Positions 48,612 through 58,245 are shown, counted from the first letter of the stretch. The stretch is DNA of 61,950 nucleotides from Methanothrix sp. (GCF_026419855.1 NZ_JAOAKP010000003.1:1-61950), one strand, 5' to 3'. Notes: generated by a model from the letters alone, not told the origin. A program made the numbers and translations.

Positions 48612-48974
48612 TCAGCCACCCCTCGGCGGCATCTGGCCAAGCGACTGCCTCAGCTGGTCCTGAAGCTGGTTGAACCTTGCCTGTATCCTCTCCTCCTGCT
48701 TGGCGACAGTCTTCAGGCGGAGATCGAGGAGATCCACCCTCTCCTTCAGCTCGGTCATCAGCGTCGCCTTGTCGGACCTTAGCATGAGCTCTCCGACATT
48801 CTTGTAGACAACAACATCATCTGGAGACTTGTCCAGTTCCTTGATTGCAGCCTCAGCCTCCTTCTTGAGGAGCTCTATCTGGCTCTTCTGCGCAACCAGT
48901 GCCTGAGCCTGCTGCTGCAGCTGCTGCAGCTGAGCAAGCTGACTCTGCACCTGAGGGGGTAACTCTCCGCTCAT
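48612..48974 (-). CDS. pfdB: Prefoldin subunit beta
   Basis: A 120-residue coiled-coil chaperone subunit. The N-terminal coil (QVQSQLAQLQQLQQQAQALVAQKSQIELLKKEAEAAIKEL), the central beta hairpin (VVYKNVGELMLRSDKATLMTEL) and the C-terminal coil (DLRLKTVAKQEERIQARFNQLQDQLRQ) fit prefoldin beta. With alpha it forms the hexamer that hands unfolded proteins to the thermosome. It overlaps the pcc1 gene by 4 nt. Confidence 0.93.
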   Translation of the reverse strand: MSGELPPQVQSQLAQLQQLQQQAQALVAQKSQIELLKKEAEAAIKELDKSPDDVVVYKNVGELMLRSDKATLMTELKERVDLLDLRLKTVAKQEERIQARFNQLQDQLRQSLGQMPPRGG

Positions 48975-49198
48975 ATCTCAACCATCTCCACACATATCCT
49001 GACAAGCCGCAGCCAGGTGTTCAGGGCCGCTCTCAGGGATACCACGTCCTCACCCTCGACGATCAACTCCATTCCATTATCTCTGGCGCGGATCTCCACC
49101 TTACCACGATGTAGGTCGTCATCAAGCTCCGGTTCCAGTGCACTGAGCACAATCTCAGGATCCTGCAGCTCAAAGACTATCTCCGCACGGCCCCTCAT
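48971..49198 (-). CDS. pcc1: KEOPS complex subunit Pcc1
   Basis: A 75-residue protein of the Pcc1 fold: ABOUT RGRAEIVFELQDPEIVLSALEPELDDD, then VEIRARDNGMELIVEGEDVVSLRAALNTWLRL. Pcc1 dimerises within KEOPS, which makes threonylcarbamoyl adenosine on tRNAs. It sits between prefoldin beta and rpoP, the standard archaeal gene order. The small size matches the family. Confidence 0.85.
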   Translation of the reverse strand: MRGRAEIVFELQDPEIVLSALEPELDDDLHRGKVEIRARDNGMELIVEGEDVVSLRAALNTWLRLVRICVEMVEI

Positions 49199-49202
49199 AC
49201 AA

Positions 49203-49340
49203 TCAGATCGCCTTCATCCGCTTTACTGTGGTGGGCCGCTCCTTCATAAGTATTCTGTGTCCACAGTATGGACATCTCACGCCAGCGTACTCATAATCAA
49301 CTTCCACAGTCCTCTTGCACCTGGCACACTTGTAGGCCAT
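49203..49340 (-). CDS. rpoP: RNA polymerase subunit P (Rpo12)
   Basis: A 45-residue zinc-binding polymerase subunit. The zinc ligands are in YKCARCKRT and VRCPYCGHR, followed by a basic KRMKAI end. The start MAYKCARCK is directly adjacent to the L37Ae stop. The length is normal for archaeal RpoP. Confidence 0.93.
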   Translation of the reverse strand: MAYKCARCKRTVEVDYEYAGVRCPYCGHRILMKERPTTVKRMKAI

Positions 49341-49625
49341 CTACTCAGTCTCCATCGACCTCTTGATCATGGATCTCACAACAGATCTCCCAGCAGATGT
49401 CGCCGGAAGGTATGCGCCTCCTGCGAACTCATAGCCGCACTTTGAGCACTGCCATATCGCTGTGCCGATTCTCCTGACCCTGGTCCTGTTGCACCTAGGG
49501 CAGTCATACTTTGCCCTGCTCTTCTCCTCGATATCGGCTATGAGCTTCCTGACCTTCCTTCCATACCTGGGTCCGAATCTGGCCGCGGACCTGGTCTTTC
49601 TTCCCTTCTTGAATTGCTTGACCAT
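49341..49625 (-). CDS. rpl37ae: Ribosomal protein L37Ae
   Basis: A 94-residue large-subunit protein with a C2-C2 zinc site, [13 protein letters not shown] and [15 protein letters not shown], after a basic N-terminus ([22 protein letters not shown]). The position between exosome Rrp42 and rpoP is the usual archaeal order. Confidence 0.93.
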   Translation of the reverse strand: MVKQFKKGRKTRSAARFGPRYGRKVRKLIADIEEKSRAKYDCPRCNRTRVRRIGTAIWQCSKCGYEFAGGAYLPATSAGRSVVRSMIKRSMETE

Positions 49626-49631
49626 AACGCA

Positions 49632-50405
49632 TCATTCCAGAAACTTCTCTCGGATCTCCTTAGCATTCTCACATGCTATATCAACAATGCGGTACACCTG
49701 CTCCTCTGAGAGCATCCCAGGGCCGCTCTTCTGCATCCCGCATATCGTGCCGTCTGCCTTTGTTATCACTGTGAGCTTGGCATCTGCTATTGCCTCCTCA
49801 TCTATGTCCGGATCGAAGAGCACGACATCTCCGAATTCGACTGCAGTCGTGGCGATTGGTATGTCCCTCACCGGGAGCGGAAAATCATCACCGAGACCGA
49901 ACCGGCTCGCCGGAACGGTGGTGCCGAGAAGCGCTGCGATGGCACCTAGACTGGATGCATCCATGATGTTTCCGCAGTCGTCCAGTATGTGTATGTCTAT
50001 GAATATCACCCAGACCTTCTCCCCCGGAACGATGCAGAGCGCATCCAGGTCCACAGCGCCAGACTCGCGAACACCCCTGTCGACGACCCGCGCGAGCTCT
50101 ATTCCGTATTCATTCGGAGGCCCAGGCTCGAATATCGGAGATGCCAGAGGCACAAGCTCCGCGTTCGTCACTATCACACCACGGTTCGGAGCATCCGGGA
50201 ACGGCTCGCCCGGCTGTATCTTGATCCCGACCATGACCTGGGTTTTTCCGAGCTTGACGAGAGCGCTGCCCTCAGCCTTTTTTATTATGTTTCTCTCGAT
50301 TGTTATCGGCCTGTACTGGGTGAAGGATCTTCCATCCGCACGCTCGCCGCGCAGCAGCAGGTTGTACAGATAGTCCTTTCTTATCTCAGATATCACGCTG
50401 CTCAT
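49632..50405 (-). CDS. rrp42: Exosome core subunit Rrp42
   Basis: A 257-residue RNase PH-like but non-catalytic subunit of the exosome ring. It starts with [33 protein letters not shown] and contains [19 protein letters not shown] and the GFLL-type strands [26 protein letters not shown]. It forms a hexamer with Rrp41, which carries the phosphorolytic site. The gene overlaps rrp41 by 4 nt. Confidence 0.94.
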   Translation of the reverse strand: MSSVISEIRKDYLYNLLLRGERADGRSFTQYRPITIERNIIKKAEGSALVKLGKTQVMVGIKIQPGEPFPDAPNRGVIVTNAELVPLASPIFEPGPPNEYGIELARVVDRGVRESGAVDLDALCIVPGEKVWVIFIDIHILDDCGNIMDASSLGAIAALLGTTVPASRFGLGDDFPLPVRDIPIATTAVEFGDVVLFDPDIDEEAIADAKLTVITKADGTICGMQKSGPGMLSEEQVYRIVDIACENAKEIREKFLE

Positions 50406-51139
50406 CTTCTGCTCCCCTCATCCTGAAGGTCCTCGAACTGGCTGTATCTGTCTATGAGCACCTTTCTCTGGATCCTGTAGATCTCCTGGCACCCTTTCTT
50501 CGCGAGCTCTATCGCCTGGCGGAACTCATCCCTGGTCATTATCCCATCCATCTGAAGTAGCGTGATCTCGCCGGTGGGAGTTATTGCGATCGGCATGTCC
50601 GCCTGGCCGAAGTTGTCCTCGTCCTTCATGGGATCCAGGACTATCTGGCCATCAACCTTGCCGGCTGCGCATGATGATACAAGGCTCCTCATAGGAATAC
50701 CCGCATCTGCGAGCGCGACAGATGCAGCATTTATCCCTGCCGTCCTGGTTCCGGCATCCGCTTGGAGCACCTCCACGAATATGTCTATAACAGACTTCGG
50801 AAAATACGATGTCAGTATCACAGGCTCCAGGGCCTCGCGGCTGACCTTCGATAGCTCATAGCTCCTCCTGTCCGGGCCGGGCCTCCTCCGCTCCTCCACG
50901 GAGAATGAGGCCATGTTGTACCTGTACCTTATTATGGCCCTGTTGACCTCCTGGAGGTGCCTGGGGTGGACCTCTCTTGGTCCGTACACCGCGGCTATGA
51001 CCTTGTTATCACCCATCTCTATGTAGCAGGAGCCATCAGCTCTTTTGAGCACGCCAACCTCCATCTTTATGGGCCGGAGCTCATCGAAGCGTCTGCCGTC
51101 AAGACGAATTCCATCTTTTATGAATACCCTCTCATCCAT
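50402..51139 (-). CDS. rrp41: Exosome catalytic subunit Rrp41
   Basis: A 245-residue catalytic 3'-5' exoribonuclease subunit. It has [13 protein letters not shown] at the N-terminus, the phosphate-binding [12 protein letters not shown] and the catalytic Asp region [14 protein letters not shown], with [17 protein letters not shown] after it. ATG 51139 gives [17 protein letters not shown]; an upstream reading at 51166 overlaps rrp4 and is less typical. Together with Rrp42 and Rrp4 it degrades or tails RNA. Confidence 0.94.
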   Translation of the reverse strand: MDERVFIKDGIRLDGRRFDELRPIKMEVGVLKRADGSCYIEMGDNKVIAAVYGPREVHPRHLQEVNRAIIRYRYNMASFSVEERRRPGPDRRSYELSKVSREALEPVILTSYFPKSVIDIFVEVLQADAGTRTAGINAASVALADAGIPMRSLVSSCAAGKVDGQIVLDPMKDEDNFGQADMPIAITPTGEITLLQMDGIMTRDEFRQAIELAKKGCQEIYRIQRKVLIDRYSQFEDLQDEGSRR

Positions 51140-51143
51140 ATAA

Positions 51144-51809
51144 TCATCCTCTGGCCCTTCTCGCATCCTTTATGTACTCAACAATCCTGTCTGTGAGGCC
51201 GTTCGTGTGGGCCTCCCTCTCGATCAGGAGTATGGTCTTCAAGGCCAGGTCCATATCCTCCTCGTTCCCGCTGACCCATATCCTGCCGTTCTGCCCGACG
51301 AATATGTTGCAGTTAAGCTCCTTCTTGAGCATGCTTATCATCGACCCGCCCTTTCCTATGAGCCTCGGGACCCTGGTGTGGCTTATCTCCACGACCCTTC
51401 CGGTCTTTATGACACCAAGCCTTCTGTCGTTCAGGGTAAGCTCAACCTTCATCGCGGGATCGACGTCCTTAACCCTGGCCATTACCGAGCTCCCTATGCG
51501 GAGATACTTCGACATATCCTCGACGTCGATCTTCTTCGGAAACTCGGAGATGTGAAGCAGCCCATCGTAGGGCGAGTTGATATCCAGAATCCAGTTCGAG
51601 AACGTTATGTCCTTGACAACTCCGATCACGTTATCCCCAACTGCAGGCAGATACTTGCCCGCCAGAGGGATCACGCTTATCTTATCCCTGAAGCTGGCAA
51701 TCCCGTAGAGAAGAGAGTACACCTTGCCGTTTCTCACGTATGTGCCTTCGCCCGCTCTCCTTGTGTCCTCAGAGAGCAGATCCCCGGGTATCACAATTTT
51801 CCTGTCCAT
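51144..51809 (-). CDS. rrp4: Exosome RNA-binding cap subunit Rrp4
   Basis: A 221-residue cap subunit with an N-terminal domain ([22 protein letters not shown]), an S1 domain ([34 protein letters not shown]) and a KH domain ([35 protein letters not shown]). ATG 51809 is used. It binds RNA entering the exosome ring and is encoded directly upstream of the ring subunits. Confidence 0.94.
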   Translation of the reverse strand: MDRKIVIPGDLLSEDTRRAGEGTYVRNGKVYSLLYGIASFRDKISVIPLAGKYLPAVGDNVIGVVKDITFSNWILDINSPYDGLLHISEFPKKIDVEDMSKYLRIGSSVMARVKDVDPAMKVELTLNDRRLGVIKTGRVVEISHTRVPRLIGKGGSMISMLKKELNCNIFVGQNGRIWVSGNEEDMDLALKTILLIEREAHTNGLTDRIVEYIKDARRARG

Positions 51810-51819
51810 CACAAGATCC

Positions 51820-52518
51820 TCAGTGTTTCAGCAGCTTGGTCTCAGCGTCGCCCTTTGTGAGCCTGTTCACGAGGGTATAGAACTCGGTCTGCATTCCCGC
51901 AGGGATCCTGATAACCCCGATCCAGGAGCCGTCGTTCTGCCATGCCTCCCTCACGAGCTTGCCAAAGGTGGATATCTCGCCGTATGCCTTCGCGGCGTAG
52001 GTTGCAGGAACCTTCACCGCGACCTCGACCTCCTCAAACCTTATCGGTATTATGGGGCGTATCGCCTTCATCGTTATCGCGACAAGCTCCTCCAGAGACT
52101 TCGTCGGATCGATGTGAACCTTCGCCTCTGCCATCGCCTGCTCGATCCTCGAGGGAGGGTGTGGTGTCCTGGTCTGCGGGTTTATAGCATTCCTCGCGAT
52201 CAGCTCGATAACCTGCCGTCTCTTGGATTCTATGACCCTTCGCCGCTGCTCTGCTGTGAGGCTGATCTCGCCCTTCTTTATGATTATCTCCGCTATCGCA
52301 AGGGGATCTGTTGTGCCGAACGCCTTGAGGAGATCCTCCTCAGCGCTTCTGTCCCCCCTGCTCGCGTTCTCGAAGACATCCTCGACCGCCAGGATGTCCT
52401 CTATTCGGACATCCTCCCCGCGGCGCATCGCAAGGGCGCCATCTGGATCCACAAGAACCTCGAAGACCGCGCCGTGGCTCTTCAGCCTCGCGGGAACAGC
52501 CTCATCGAGCTTTACCAT
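51820..52518 (-). CDS. sbds: SBDS ribosome maturation protein
   Basis: A 232-residue homologue of the Shwachman-Bodian-Diamond protein, which helps release the anti-association factor aIF6 from the large subunit. Domains in order: FYSH (1-90, MVKLDEAVPARLKSHGAVFEVLVDP), a central three-helix domain (TAEQRRRVIESKRRQVIELIARNAINPQTRTPHPPSRIEQAM) and a C-terminal ferredoxin-like domain (IIPIRFEEVEVAVKVPATYAAKAYG). Typical placement beside the exosome and proteasome genes. Confidence 0.94.
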   Translation of the reverse strand: MVKLDEAVPARLKSHGAVFEVLVDPDGALAMRRGEDVRIEDILAVEDVFENASRGDRSAEEDLLKAFGTTDPLAIAEIIIKKGEISLTAEQRRRVIESKRRQVIELIARNAINPQTRTPHPPSRIEQAMAEAKVHIDPTKSLEELVAITMKAIRPIIPIRFEEVEVAVKVPATYAAKAYGEISTFGKLVREAWQNDGSWIGVIRIPAGMQTEFYTLVNRLTKGDAETKLLKH

Positions 52519-52519
52519 C

Positions 52520-53260
52520 CTAGGCCTCTCCTCCGAGCTGGGATTTCAGCACCTCGATGTACTCAGCGACCTCAGACTCCTCAAGCTTGCGGAACGTCTT
52601 GTCCTCCAGCATTATGACCCCTATCTCGGTCGTCGAGGCATCGAGCTTTCCCTCTGACGCCCTGTACAGGGCCTCAAGCCCGAGAAGTATCGCCTCCTTC
52701 ATGTTCATATCCTCACGGTACTTCGCCTCGAAGACCTCCATGACCGCTGCTCTTCCGGCTCCTATCCCTGTGGCCTTGTACTCGAGGAGCGCACCGCTGG
52801 GATCTGTCTCGAAGAGTCTCACCCTGTTATCCTCAGCCCCTATTATTAGCAGGGCTGTCCCGAATGGCCTGACACCGCCGTACTGAGTATAGGTCTGCTT
52901 GAAGTCGCATATCTTCTTCGAGAGGGCCTCAACGCCTATCCTCTCGTCGTAGATCAGCCTGTTTATCTGGCACTCAACCCTCGCCCTGTCGACCAGTATC
53001 CTGGCATCTGCCACAAGCCCGGATGTGGCGGCACCTATGTGAGTGTCTATCTGGAAGATCTTCTCTATCGACTCTGGCTCCATGAGCCTGCTTGTTATTC
53101 GTTTATCAACAAGAACCGCGACACCATCCGTGGCCTTTATGCCAACTGCTGTCGTGCCTCGCCTGACCGCCTCCCTCGCGTACTCAACCTGAAAGAGCCG
53201 GCCGTCCGGGCTGAACACTGTGATCGCCCGGTCGTACCCCATCTGAGGTGCCATCTGCAT
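52520..53260 (-). CDS. psmA: Proteasome alpha subunit
   Basis: A 246-residue alpha ring subunit of the 20S proteasome. The proteasome alpha signature [24 protein letters not shown] is near the N-terminus, and the pore-loop YDRA and KxxGTT-type [15 protein letters not shown] are present. The end [22 protein letters not shown] is acidic. ATG 53260 gives [12 protein letters not shown]; it lies within the 3' end of the RNase P gene in another frame. The beta subunit is not in this window. Confidence 0.93.
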   Translation of the reverse strand: MQMAPQMGYDRAITVFSPDGRLFQVEYAREAVRRGTTAVGIKATDGVAVLVDKRITSRLMEPESIEKIFQIDTHIGAATSGLVADARILVDRARVECQINRLIYDERIGVEALSKKICDFKQTYTQYGGVRPFGTALLIIGAEDNRVRLFETDPSGALLEYKATGIGAGRAAVMEVFEAKYREDMNMKEAILLGLEALYRASEGKLDASTTEIGVIMLEDKTFRKLEESEVAEYIEVLKSQLGGEA

Positions 53261-53756
53261 AATCACATCCTCCTTCTAAGTCAAAATATGTAAGACCCAG
53301 ATATCTGGTATCCAGCCCCTCTATATGGTCATCCGGAGATACATCAATCTCATGACCGCGGGTGCTCACAATCACTCCAGAAATTCCCTTTAGGTCTACT
53401 CTTCTCCGATGCTCCTCGGGCTTTATGCTAGATTGCGGTATATACTTTTCTGTGGCGGTTTTGATCGTCCCGGAGACGCCACGAACCCTTATCGCAGCCC
53501 TGAATCCAGCAATTGTATGAACGGTCGCGAGAGCAGCTCTCAGCTCCTCAACATATCCATTTCTGCATCTCACTATGCCAAAGCGCCCGTCGAAGGAGAT
53601 GAGCCTGGGGCTGGCGCATCCTGAATCCCCGAAGAGGCTCAGGTAGGATGACTGAATCTCAACCGAGATATCCCGTGCATCGAGATTACCCTCCGACTCG
53701 AGCTCGAAGACTATGTAGCGTCGCCTGTCCCTCATCACCGGCAGTCTGCTTCTCAC
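53184..53756 (-). CDS. rnp2: RNase P protein component 2 (Pop5) with long C-terminal extension
   Basis: A 190-residue homologue of Pop5, a protein of RNase P, which trims tRNA 5' ends. The core (residues 1-110: [36 protein letters not shown]..., [38 protein letters not shown]) fits. About 75 extra residues (from [13 protein letters not shown]) follow that ordinary Pop5 lacks, and the last 77 nt overlap the beginning of psmA in another frame. GTG 53756 overlaps the rnp3 stop and follows GGGGATCT; ATG 53735 is an alternative. Confidence 0.82.
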   Translation of the reverse strand: MRSRLPVMRDRRRYIVFELESEGNLDARDISVEIQSSYLSLFGDSGCASPRLISFDGRFGIVRCRNGYVEELRAALATVHTIAGFRAAIRVRGVSGTIKTATEKYIPQSSIKPEEHRRRVDLKGISGVIVSTRGHEIDVSPDDHIEGLDTRYLGLTYFDLEGGCDYADGTSDGVRPGDHSVQPGRPALSG

Positions 53757-54457
53757 TCAGATCCCCGCTCTTCATCCGAGTGTGTCTCCAGAACCTCCAC
53801 CCCGGGAGATGCCCATCTCCGCTGGTTCATATCAAGAACCCTGCCCGGCAGGCGGAGCGCCTCGAGCGCCTCCTGCCTGCTGATCCCAAGTATCTGAGCC
53901 ATGGCTATCATCTCCCTCGGCGCTCTGAGATCCAGATGCGACCTCGGGCTCGCTGTTATCATCATACTGATATTAAACTTCCTTGCAACCCGCACGTTGT
54001 ACCTCTGCAGATCCAGCCATCTCGACCTCGAGGCCCCCCTGAGCCTGATCATCGGCTGGAGGTCGATGGCGAGAGCCACCTGGTTCCTCTTCGCAGATCT
54101 GGCCTCTGGCACTGTGAGCCTGAATCCAGAATTCACGACGAGATCAACCCTGGGATCTTCAAGGGCCTCTCTTAGTACACACTCGCTGGTCGCATGAACT
54201 GCAAGAAACGGGTAGCAATCCCTGAGGGTGGCGATCCTGCCCTTCAGGCTCTTAGGATCCCTTGATGCGACCTCGACACCACTGGCGACGCTTATGCCTC
54301 CTATCCTCTGCGCCGCATTGAGCCCCTGTAGATCCCCAGATCCGTTGATGCTCATCACGATTATGCCGCTGAATCCCAGCCGTCGGGCGACAAGGGCCAT
54401 CCTGCTCGGGGATGATGAACCCTGGGGCATCACATGAACCCTTGGCTCGTAGCACAA
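53753..54457 (-). CDS. rnp3: RNase P protein component 3 (Rpp30)
   Basis: A 234-residue TIM-barrel protein subunit of archaeal RNase P. Segments include SRMALVARRLGFSGIIVMSING, GGISVASGVEVASRDPKSLKGRI, VDLVVNSGFRLTVPEARSAKRNQVALAIDLQPMIRLRG and FNISMMITASPRSHLDLRAPREMIAMAQILG, all typical of Rpp30. It starts at TTG 54457 after a GAGGGAT. It overlaps rnp2 by 4 nt; the two proteins act in the same ribonucleoprotein. Confidence 0.9.
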   Translation of the reverse strand: MCYEPRVHVMPQGSSSPSRMALVARRLGFSGIIVMSINGSGDLQGLNAAQRIGGISVASGVEVASRDPKSLKGRIATLRDCYPFLAVHATSECVLREALEDPRVDLVVNSGFRLTVPEARSAKRNQVALAIDLQPMIRLRGASRSRWLDLQRYNVRVARKFNISMMITASPRSHLDLRAPREMIAMAQILGISRQEALEALRLPGRVLDMNQRRWASPGVEVLETHSDEERGSE

Positions 54458-54467
54458 ATGCGATCCC

Positions 54468-54884
54468 TCAGAAAAGCTCCCTGAGCAGCCTCACAGCCTC
54501 CTCATACCTTGATGGATATGTTGCGACGTGCACCGACACATCTATAGCGTCGCCGGCATCAGAGAGTCTGATCATGCCCCTGTACGCTGCCTGTTTGTCC
54601 AGACGGAGATGCAGCTTGCAGTCGTCATCAACCCTCTCAGGGATCTCCCTGCGCAGCCTGGTGAGGTCACCGGCGGAGAGCTGCTCCTTGAGCGTGTGAA
54701 CGAACTCCAGACCCTCCTTTCTCCGCAGCTCTGCCTCCAGAATGGTTATCGGGTTTCCGTAGTAGCCTGTGGCCCTGGATGACCTGATGTACTCGAGGGG
54801 GACGAAGATCGAGAGGGCTCTCCTGACCCTCTCCTCATCCTCAGTAACCGACACGAAAGCTCTGAAGTGAACTCTGTGGATCAC
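54468..54884 (-). CDS. Archaeal RNA-binding protein (exosome-linked family)
   Basis: A 138-residue protein of the archaeal RNA-binding family typically encoded beside L15e and RNase P genes. The N-terminus [24 protein letters not shown], the [14 protein letters not shown] strand and [15 protein letters not shown] motif are typical. It is small, soluble and basic/acidic mixed. The exact RNA target is not established. It overlaps the L15e gene by 4 nt. Confidence 0.85.
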   Translation of the reverse strand: MIHRVHFRAFVSVTEDEERVRRALSIFVPLEYIRSSRATGYYGNPITILEAELRRKEGLEFVHTLKEQLSAGDLTRLRREIPERVDDDCKLHLRLDKQAAYRGMIRLSDAGDAIDVSVHVATYPSRYEEAVRLLRELF

Positions 54885-55468
54885 TTACCCCTACCGTGAT
54901 GAGCCCTTATGCTGGGGCGGGTCTTCTCCGTCCCGATTCCCTTCCTGCGCAGACCGCGTCCCTTCTTGCCTGCGCTGGTCTTGCCCCTTTCGGCCCTGCC
55001 TCTGTGAGAGCCGCCGCAGATCCAGTTGAGATCCTTGTCGCTCTTTATGGCAGGATGATGCGGATCGACCAGTATAACCTCAAACCACTTGTGCCTGCCG
55101 TCCTGCCCAACCCAGTACGAGTTCAGGACCTCCATGTTTCTGAAGCGCCTGGATGCCCGCTCCTCCGCAATCCTCTGGAGGCTCTTTCCCGGGTTCTGCC
55201 TGTGCATGGCCATGTGCTTAGTCCTTCTGTTCCTGACGTATCTGGACTTCCTCAGGGCACCCCTTCTCACCCTCACCCTGGCCAGCACTATACCCTGCTT
55301 CGCCTTGTATCCAAGCGCCCTAGCCCTGTCGAGTCTCGTCGGCCGCTCAATTCTCTGAACGCTCATCTCACGCCGCCAGGCTATCATCCTCTGCGCTCTG
55401 AGCCGTCCCACATAGCTCTTCGCGGGAGAGTTCCAGGCATCTCTTATGTATCCGTAGAAAGACCTCAA
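54881..55468 (-). CDS. rpl15e: Ribosomal protein L15e
   Basis: A 195-residue basic large-subunit protein. It starts [15 protein letters not shown] and contains [52 protein letters not shown] and a final arginine/glycine-rich tail [20 protein letters not shown]. The first gene of the RNase P/proteasome/exosome run on this strand. Length is normal. Confidence 0.95.
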   Translation of the reverse strand: MRSFYGYIRDAWNSPAKSYVGRLRAQRMIAWRREMSVQRIERPTRLDRARALGYKAKQGIVLARVRVRRGALRKSRYVRNRRTKHMAMHRQNPGKSLQRIAEERASRRFRNMEVLNSYWVGQDGRHKWFEVILVDPHHPAIKSDKDLNWICGGSHRGRAERGKTSAGKKGRGLRRKGIGTEKTRPSIRAHHGRGK

Positions 55469-55561
55469 TCAGTTCACCTCAGCCTGGTTCAACCTGCAGG
55501 TCACATCCCAGGCGTGATTGGCAAAAGTGCTCCTAGAAGATAAACCTTTTCGAGTGATCTC

Positions 55562-56242
55562 TCAGAGGAGGTCTGAGAGCACGTTCTTCCTCAGCTCCGA
55601 GTCCCTCACGAGAAACCTGATCCTCAGCCTCCCGCCCACCCTGACCTTGCTCACAAAGATCTGCTGCTCAGATCCGGCCTCTGCGATGATCTTCTCGACC
55701 TCAGACCTCAGGTCATCCGATATCTCCAGCTCCTCCTCCCGGGCTGTGATCCAGTTGTAGACGCGCACCCTGTTCCTCCTGCCCAGGGGTTTGAGCCAGC
55801 CCCATTCTGCATCCTCAAGAGCATATGCGACAGGCCATGATATCTCCCTGCATCGATCGTCAGGCTCGCAGTAGCTCAGCCCGCTGAGCCCCAGATCAGG
55901 GTAGCCCTTAGCCTTGCTCTTTATGGTGCGGCATGACGGACAGTGCATCCTGGCAAACCACTTCCTGAAAAGAGATTCGCTCAGGCCGGATCTCTCGGCA
56001 AAAATCTTCCAGAGCTGCAGGGCATCGTCTTCGCGCCAGCCGGCCTGGCCGAGGAAGGAGGCAAGAACTGCTCCAGCTCTATTGCTCCCCTCCTCAGATG
56101 CTCTGAGGAGCATGTTCCTCATGCACGGAGGAAACCGATCCTCCGGTATCCTCTCCATGGATATCCATAGGTATCTCTCGCGTGAATCCACCGAAATTAC
56201 AGATACCGGTACCTCCGAGCCCTCTCTCAGCTTGAGCCTCAT
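55562..56242 (-). CDS. Primase large-subunit-like Fe-S protein
   Basis: A 226-residue protein. Its middle part (PPCMRNMLLRASEEGSNRAGAVLASFLGQAGWREDDALQLWKIFAERSGLSESLFRKWFARMHCPSCRTIKSKAKG...SYCEPDDRC) has the pattern of the C-terminal [4Fe-4S] domain of archaeal/eukaryotic primase large subunit PriL, with the PPC-x-R start, N-R helix, CPSC and last cysteine. The N-terminus is a short beta domain and the C-terminus a small beta/alpha domain (FVSKVRVGGRLRIRFLVRD), so it is not PriL itself. It overlaps the marker-14 gene by 4 nt. Role unknown. Confidence 0.65.
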   Translation of the reverse strand: MRLKLREGSEVPVSVISVDSRERYLWISMERIPEDRFPPCMRNMLLRASEEGSNRAGAVLASFLGQAGWREDDALQLWKIFAERSGLSESLFRKWFARMHCPSCRTIKSKAKGYPDLGLSGLSYCEPDDRCREISWPVAYALEDAEWGWLKPLGRRNRVRVYNWITAREEELEISDDLRSEVEKIIAEAGSEQQIFVSKVRVGGRLRIRFLVRDSELRKNVLSDLL

Positions 56243-57753
56243 CTTCTCAGATGGCCCTCTGCGACATAATCGCTGACCACATCTCTTCTATCAACCTGCG
56301 GTATGCCTGCCATCGGGAGCTTGCTCTTCTCGTACTCAATTCTCTCCTTCAGTATGCACTTCCCTCCCCGGATCCCGCCCATTGGGTTCTTTGGTGTGCC
56401 CATCGAGTTCATGCATCTCGCCATGACAGCTGCGCCGCGTGCAAGCCCGTCGTCAACGAAGACTATATTCTTCTCAGGCTCATCATACAGGTCCAGACGG
56501 CCGATCTCCTCCAGGATCAGCTCCGGCTTGTTCCCCGATATTCCAGCTCTCCCTGTAACGCCTATGGCAGTCCTCTTTGTGACAAGCCCCTCCTCGATCG
56601 CGACCTCAACGAGCCTCCTGGCTATCTTCGCGCTCACAAGATCAAGTGTGGCAGAGAGCATCTTCAAACCATCTCTCCTGTAGATCTCCCCACCTATCTC
56701 AGATAGCTTGTTCAGCTTCGAGCCGTTTTCGCCGCAGTCGCAGCCTATCAGCACGACCCCAAGCTTCTGCGCTGCTGCGGCGTTGAGGGGAACATAGCCG
56801 TACCGTTTCATTCCAACAGGCACACGTTCCACTTTTATGAGATGGTCTATCTCCTCGGCATAGAGCCTCGCCTTCTTGTTCACACCAGAGTTCTTATCTT
56901 TAAAGAGATCGAGCGCTGTGCCTGTGGTCGGGTCAACAAGACCCGTCCCCCTGACCACAGCATCTGGTATTGCGCCTGCAATGCCGCAGAAGTTGCCTAT
57001 CGTCCTCGCGTATGGAATCTCCTCGCTGGTTATCCTCCCATCGAGGGTCGTGCCGAAGTCCATTGCGAGGCATGGGTTCCTGAAGTCGACGTCTGTCCAC
57101 TTTGCGCCCTGCTTTATTCCAGCGGTCGCAAGCTCACCCTCCATCTCGTTCGCCACGATCTCGACTCCAGTCGCGCCCATCGGCGGCCAGACCGATGCCA
57201 CCGGGCCGTTGAAAACGATCTTATCTATGAGCGAGTACCTGCGGAACCTCTCAGGGATGTTGTGTATGGACATCGCAGGAGTCATCAGCCTTGGAGGCAC
57301 TCCGGCATCGAGGCAACCCTGCGCCAGCGCCTGGATGAATATGCCAACCTCCTCTGGTGAGTCGAACTCGGCGACAACTCCTGTGGACCTCACAACGAAG
57401 TTGAGATCCCTTTCGATCAGGAGGCCGGCTGCCCGATGGCTCTCGAGCAGGGTATCCTTGACAAGCTCCGCGATCGATTCCTTTGTGAGTGGCGTGCCGC
57501 ATATGGTCCTGCCGAATATCTCCTCGCCAGGCTTCGGCGGCCTGACATCCCTCGTCATGCGGACGGTCTTGTTGACTATCTGCGTCTTGCCTGTGTCCAT
57601 ATCTGTGGCTGTGAGTATCGATTTTGTAGTTGTATTTCCCACCTCCACGGATGCCACCATGTAGTACGGCTTGCTCCTGAGCTCCAGCAGCTTCACCGGT
57701 GGGCTTTCAGCTATCCTTGGTTTTGGCCTGAAGAGACGACGGGAGATATTCAT
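56239..57753 (-). CDS. Methanogenesis marker protein 14
   Basis: A 504-residue protein of the methanogen-specific marker 14 family. It has an actin/ASKHA-like phosphate-binding start (VASVEVGNTTTKSIL), then LAMDFGTTLDG and VLIGCDCGENGSKLNKL and GVTGRAGISGNKPELILEEI; the C-terminus holds VFVDDGLARGAAVMARCMN. This pattern suggests an ATP-dependent activase-like role related to a corrinoid or methyl-coenzyme M reductase activation, but no function is proven. ATG 57753 (MNISRRLFRPKPR) is chosen; upstream reading is not protein-like. Confidence 0.9.
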   Translation of the reverse strand: MNISRRLFRPKPRIAESPPVKLLELRSKPYYMVASVEVGNTTTKSILTATDMDTGKTQIVNKTVRMTRDVRPPKPGEEIFGRTICGTPLTKESIAELVKDTLLESHRAAGLLIERDLNFVVRSTGVVAEFDSPEEVGIFIQALAQGCLDAGVPPRLMTPAMSIHNIPERFRRYSLIDKIVFNGPVASVWPPMGATGVEIVANEMEGELATAGIKQGAKWTDVDFRNPCLAMDFGTTLDGRITSEEIPYARTIGNFCGIAGAIPDAVVRGTGLVDPTTGTALDLFKDKNSGVNKKARLYAEEIDHLIKVERVPVGMKRYGYVPLNAAAAQKLGVVLIGCDCGENGSKLNKLSEIGGEIYRRDGLKMLSATLDLVSAKIARRLVEVAIEEGLVTKRTAIGVTGRAGISGNKPELILEEIGRLDLYDEPEKNIVFVDDGLARGAAVMARCMNSMGTPKNPMGGIRGGKCILKERIEYEKSKLPMAGIPQVDRRDVVSDYVAEGHLRR

Positions 57754-57952
57754 GGTTCCCGCATATGCATGAGATACATTAAAACCTTTGGAGAATTCCT
57801 CTGAACCTTTAGCTGCCCCTGGCAAGTGTCGATGCATATGAAATCCTAAGCTCTCCATAATTTATAGTACTCCGCATAAGTTTATATAATATTGCATATT
57901 ACATAAAATCGTGTATGAAGTGTGATATATCCAGAAGATTTTAAATTGGCTT

Positions 57953-58123
57953 ATATGAAGTGGCGCAAAGGACTATAGGCATATGGATCCGCAGCATACT
58001 GATTATTTGTGGGTAATGGCACAGTTATCTTCCAAGAAAAGCAGCATCATTCGTCACATTTCCGTCTCACCTTGCCTAAATGATGAGGAGCTCAGGATAT
58101 GAAGTGACGCAAAGGACTATAGG
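57953..58123. mobile_element. Family C element copy 2 inside 27-bp direct repeats
   Basis: The element (57980-58096) is family C in reverse orientation. Its right end CCTAAATGATGAGGAGCTCAGG is intact, but its left end stops after CATATGGATCCG, lacking about 20 bp of the other terminal repeat. It is bracketed by a 27 bp direct repeat beginning ATATGAAGTGGCGCAAAGG, at 57953-57979 and 58097-58123, with one mismatch. The 490 bp around it between the marker-14 and radical SAM genes contains no gene; an IS605-like end is visible at 58128-58167. Confidence 0.7.
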
Positions 58124-58245
58124 TAAAGGGGCGCAAACTCCGGCATCACGCTGGCACAAGGAGGTACCTGCCTGTAAATGCAGATCCAGCTTCTTCACAT
58201 TGTCCACCGAAAGCTTGATCGCCGAATATTCCCACATTGAAATAA

